Below, one piece after another: positions 5,158-7,022 of a stretch of 7,022 nucleotides of DNA. The position numbers and the translations under genes are program-made. How positions within the stretch are numbered: the first letter of the stretch is position 1; each line of letters begins with the position of its first letter. Source of the stretch: Pseudomonadota bacterium (GTDB taxonomy: Bacteria; Pseudomonadota; Gammaproteobacteria; Xanthomonadales; Xanthomonadaceae); assembly GCA_023457475.1 (NCBI GenBank), contig JAEWLO010000158.1:1-7022 (forward strand), read 5' to 3'. Below the pieces are notes generated by a model, which saw only the letters and a program-made list of their open reading frames with translations, had not been told where the DNA came from and did no database searches.

Positions 5158-6446
5158 TGCCCGGACTGACGCAACAGGACCTCATTGTGCTTTCCGCGTA
5201 TGCGGAGGGAAAAAATCGCGAGCTTTACTTCAACTATCTTGCTCAGAAGGAAGGCAACGATGGCTATGGATTGCTTGCGCTCGGCGTTGTCCGAAACGAC
5301 AACGCGCCTGGTGCAACGGCCAACCACTTTGCTCAGAACCAGAGCGCCCGTGATGGCATCAAGTACAGTGAGCGGGATTGGCAGGGATTCGGTGTCGAGT
5401 TGATGGAGAACGACTTGGCGCTGCGGCAGGCAAAGTTCGACGAAAGGAGGCCTGATCTTGCCCTTAACCTTCCGGTGCTTGACGTGCAGAAGGCACATGA
5501 CGTGGCATTCCGGCGGCGCGACATCAATCCGGACGCCTGGACCCCACGACAGTTGCTTGAAGCCGCCCGACGCCACGGTGGCGAACCGGACGCCGAGAAG
5601 GTCTGGACCATGATGCTGGACAACGCGGCGTTCGGACTTCAACGTGCTGCGTTGACCACCGAGGGCTTGGCAAGTAGCTACAACGACAGCGAGTTGAATG
5701 CCTCGACGTATTTCGACGACATGGCCAAGGCCCGCGCAGCGCACGGATCCACGGCCTCCAACGTTGATCCTGATCGGAATCGCATCGCCGGTCGAGACTT
5801 CTCCTGGTCCGATGGTGGCACCTGGACCGTGCGAACGCAGATCGAAGGCCGCGTCTGGCGCGATATGCCTGTCACCGATCCCCCTTTGCTGGACAAGTTG
5901 AACGAGGCGCGCGAGGTGCGTCTTGAGCGCCAGCAGCAGCGCACTCAGTTTCATCCGGACGATCCCAACCAGCACCGGCCGATCATGAAGAGCCCGTTCC
6001 TGCTCTCCGACGCCGGTCCGTCACTCGACCCGCGCGACCCCTCACACCCCCGCCACGCCCTGCACCAGCAATGCGTAGCCGGCGTGCAGCTGCTCGATGC
6101 CCGGTTCAACAAATCCTGGGACACGCACAGTGAGTGCATGGCGGCCAGCCTCACCACGTTGGCCGTCAGCAACCAACTGGAGCGCGTGGACCACGTGGTG
6201 TTGAGCCAGAAGGGCACCCAGGTGGCGGCCGGGGAAATCGTCTTCGTCGTGCAGGGGGAGTTGAACGACCCGGCGCACCGGCGCGTGCACATGCCCACCG
6301 AGCAGGCAGTGACCACGCCGCCCGAACAGTCGTTCCAGCAGCTGGCGCAGTTGGATCAGGCGCGTGGTCACACACAGGCGCAGGCCCAGCAGCACACGCA
6401 GAATCAGGAGCAGGAAACGCGCGCCGCGATGACGATGCGCGGGTAA
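5154..6446 (+). CDS. Putative X-type IV secretion effector (X-Tfe) with C-terminal XVIPCD; toxin domain of unknown activity
   Basis: This 430-aa protein has no signal peptide or membrane segment. Its C-terminus fits the XVIPCD domain, which is recognised by the VirD4 coupling protein of the Xanthomonadales killing T4SS: DPRDPSHP at 292-299, VDHVVLS at 345-351, VFVVQGELNDPAH at 363-375, then a Gln-rich tail (393-420). The N-terminal part (1 to about 280) is the presumed toxin. It opens with LTQQDLIVLSAYAEGKNREL and a GNDGYGLLALGVVRNDNAPG stretch that I believe recurs in other Xanthomonadales effectors, and has a YFDDM segment near 185. I see no GxSxG lipase, lysozyme, amidase or nuclease motif. 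The lipoprotein partner implies a periplasmic target. Length and layout match my memory of Smlt3024, an effector that acts in the periplasm. The 5' half is lower in GC than the 3' half. Confidence 0.82.
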   Translation: MMPGLTQQDLIVLSAYAEGKNRELYFNYLAQKEGNDGYGLLALGVVRNDNAPGATANHFAQNQSARDGIKYSERDWQGFGVELMENDLALRQAKFDERRPDLALNLPVLDVQKAHDVAFRRRDINPDAWTPRQLLEAARRHGGEPDAEKVWTMMLDNAAFGLQRAALTTEGLASSYNDSELNASTYFDDMAKARAAHGSTASNVDPDRNRIAGRDFSWSDGGTWTVRTQIEGRVWRDMPVTDPPLLDKLNEAREVRLERQQQRTQFHPDDPNQHRPIMKSPFLLSDAGPSLDPRDPSHPRHALHQQCVAGVQLLDARFNKSWDTHSECMAASLTTLAVSNQLERVDHVVLSQKGTQVAAGEIVFVVQGELNDPAHRRVHMPTEQAVTTPPEQSFQQLAQLDQARGHTQAQAQQHTQNQEQETRAAMTMRG

Positions 6447-6453
6447 GGTGGGT

Positions 6454-6475
6454 GCCGGGCAGAGCCCGGCGCTAA
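6454..6475 (-). repeat. REP palindrome between convergent genes, right partner of 4202-4223
   Basis: On the minus strand this reads TTAG, a one-base variant of GTAG, followed by the same 18-nt core as 4202-4223. It forms a 7-bp stem (6454-6460 with 6464-6470). It fills most of the 39-nt gap between the convergent effector and patatin genes and may serve as a transcript end for both. Confidence 0.8.
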
Positions 6476-6485
6476 GGGTGGCGCG

Positions 6486-7022
6486 TTACGCGCACTTCTC
6501 CTTGCGCCCCATCAGCTTGCCCATGCGCGAAGGCTCATCGCACTTCGGCTTCGGCGGGGGTGCCAACGCCGCCGCACGCGCATTGCGCAGCTGTTCGACC
6601 TTCGCGCGGATCTGCGGCATCGCCGCCATCGCGGCCTTCTCACCCTCAAGAATCGCGTTGTTGCGCTGGCTGAAATCGGCCGCGCCGATATCCAGCACCT
6701 TGGGCCGGATGATCACATCGGCCCGGGCCAGTTCCTGTTCGCCCAGACGCTGACCCATGATCGCGATTGACTGGTTCACGATGCCCAGCATGCCGGTCGG
6801 CGACTTGCCGCTGGCCTTGCTGGAGATATCCACGGCGATGACGATATCCGCGCCCAGCTGGCGCGCGGCATCCACCGGCACCGGGCTGACCACGCCGCCG
6901 TCGACGAACATGTTCTGGCCGATCTTCACCGGTTCGAACACCCCCGGAATACTGCTGGAAGCGCGCACGGCCTGGCCCACATTGCCGCGCACGAACACCG
7001 CACGCTCGCCGGTGTCGAGGTT
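6486..7022 (-). CDS. Patatin-like phospholipase, C-terminal part (cut by window end)
   Basis: The last 178 residues of a patatin-family lipid acyl hydrolase are visible; the gene continues past 7022, so the nucleophile motif GxSxG and the oxyanion-hole glycines lie outside. Seen here are NLDTGERAVF, the AVRASSSIPGVFEPV block, and VDGGVVSPVPV with the catalytic Asp of the Ser-Asp dyad (codon 6900-6902), followed by the LGADIVIAVDIS strand. These are typical of the bacterial RssA/YlbK-type branch. The tail (about the last 45 residues) is charged and Pro/Lys-rich and ends KCA. The reading frame is open through the window edge, so the GTG at 6998 is not the start. It converges on the effector gene; no functional link is evident. 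Confidence 0.9.
   Translation of the reverse strand, partial: NLDTGERAVFVRGNVGQAVRASSSIPGVFEPVKIGQNMFVDGGVVSPVPVDAARQLGADIVIAVDISSKASGKSPTGMLGIVNQSIAIMGQRLGEQELARADVIIRPKVLDIGAADFSQRNNAILEGEKAAMAAMPQIRAKVEQLRNARAAALAPPPKPKCDEPSRMGKLMGRKEKCA

Noticed and set aside
5076..5975. Minus-strand open frame of 299 codons opposite the effector
   Set aside because: No ribosome site or motifs, and it lies across the junction of two well-supported coupled genes.
1144..7022. CRISPR array, tRNA, rRNA or insertion sequence
   Set aside because: No regularly spaced direct repeats, no tRNA- or rRNA-like sequence noticed, and no transposase frame.

Overview
The window looks like chromosomal DNA from Stenotrophomonas (S. 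maltophilia complex) or a close Xanthomonadaceae relative. Three things point there: high GC (about 65% in most genes), GTAG-type REP palindromes of the kind described as SMAG elements in S. maltophilia, and a C-terminal domain of the type used by Xanthomonadales type IV secretion effectors (XVIPCD). All family assignments come from reading motifs; no database search was run.

Layout from left to right. (1) 34-1143 (+): a secreted SGNH/GDSL esterase of the rhamnogalacturonan acetylesterase type, with a cupin domain at its C-terminus. (2) 1150-1261: a REP element, then two tandem long inverted repeats with identical geometry that look like an operator. (3) 1279-2481 (+): a Fic-family AMP transferase with an N-terminal inhibitory motif and a C-terminal winged helix, so it may regulate itself through those repeats. 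(4) 2497-3393 (-) and 3521-4003 (+): divergent genes for phenylalanine 4-hydroxylase (phhA) and an Lrp/AsnC regulator, with dyad sites between them. (5) 4015-4281: a run of REP-like hairpins and a 14-bp palindrome, with no gene. (6) 4303-5157 and 5154-6446 (+): a translationally coupled pair, first a lipoprotein and then a cytosolic protein ending in an XVIPCD-like, Gln-rich tail. This is best read as an immunity protein (X-Tfi) followed by an antibacterial effector (X-Tfe) of the X-type IV secretion system. (7) 6486-7022 (-): the C-terminal part of a patatin-like phospholipase, cut by the window edge.

Functionally this is a mosaic. A housekeeping aromatic amino acid module (phhA plus regulator) sits between a Fic gene and a contact-dependent killing module. 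The killing module shows the usual marks of accessory DNA: lower GC across the junction of the two genes, a change towards typical GC in the secretion domain, and inverted copies of one REP core on its two sides. The most interesting items are the toxin domain of the effector (residues 1 to about 280, no fold or catalytic motif recognised) with its lipoprotein partner, and the paired inverted repeats in front of the Fic gene.
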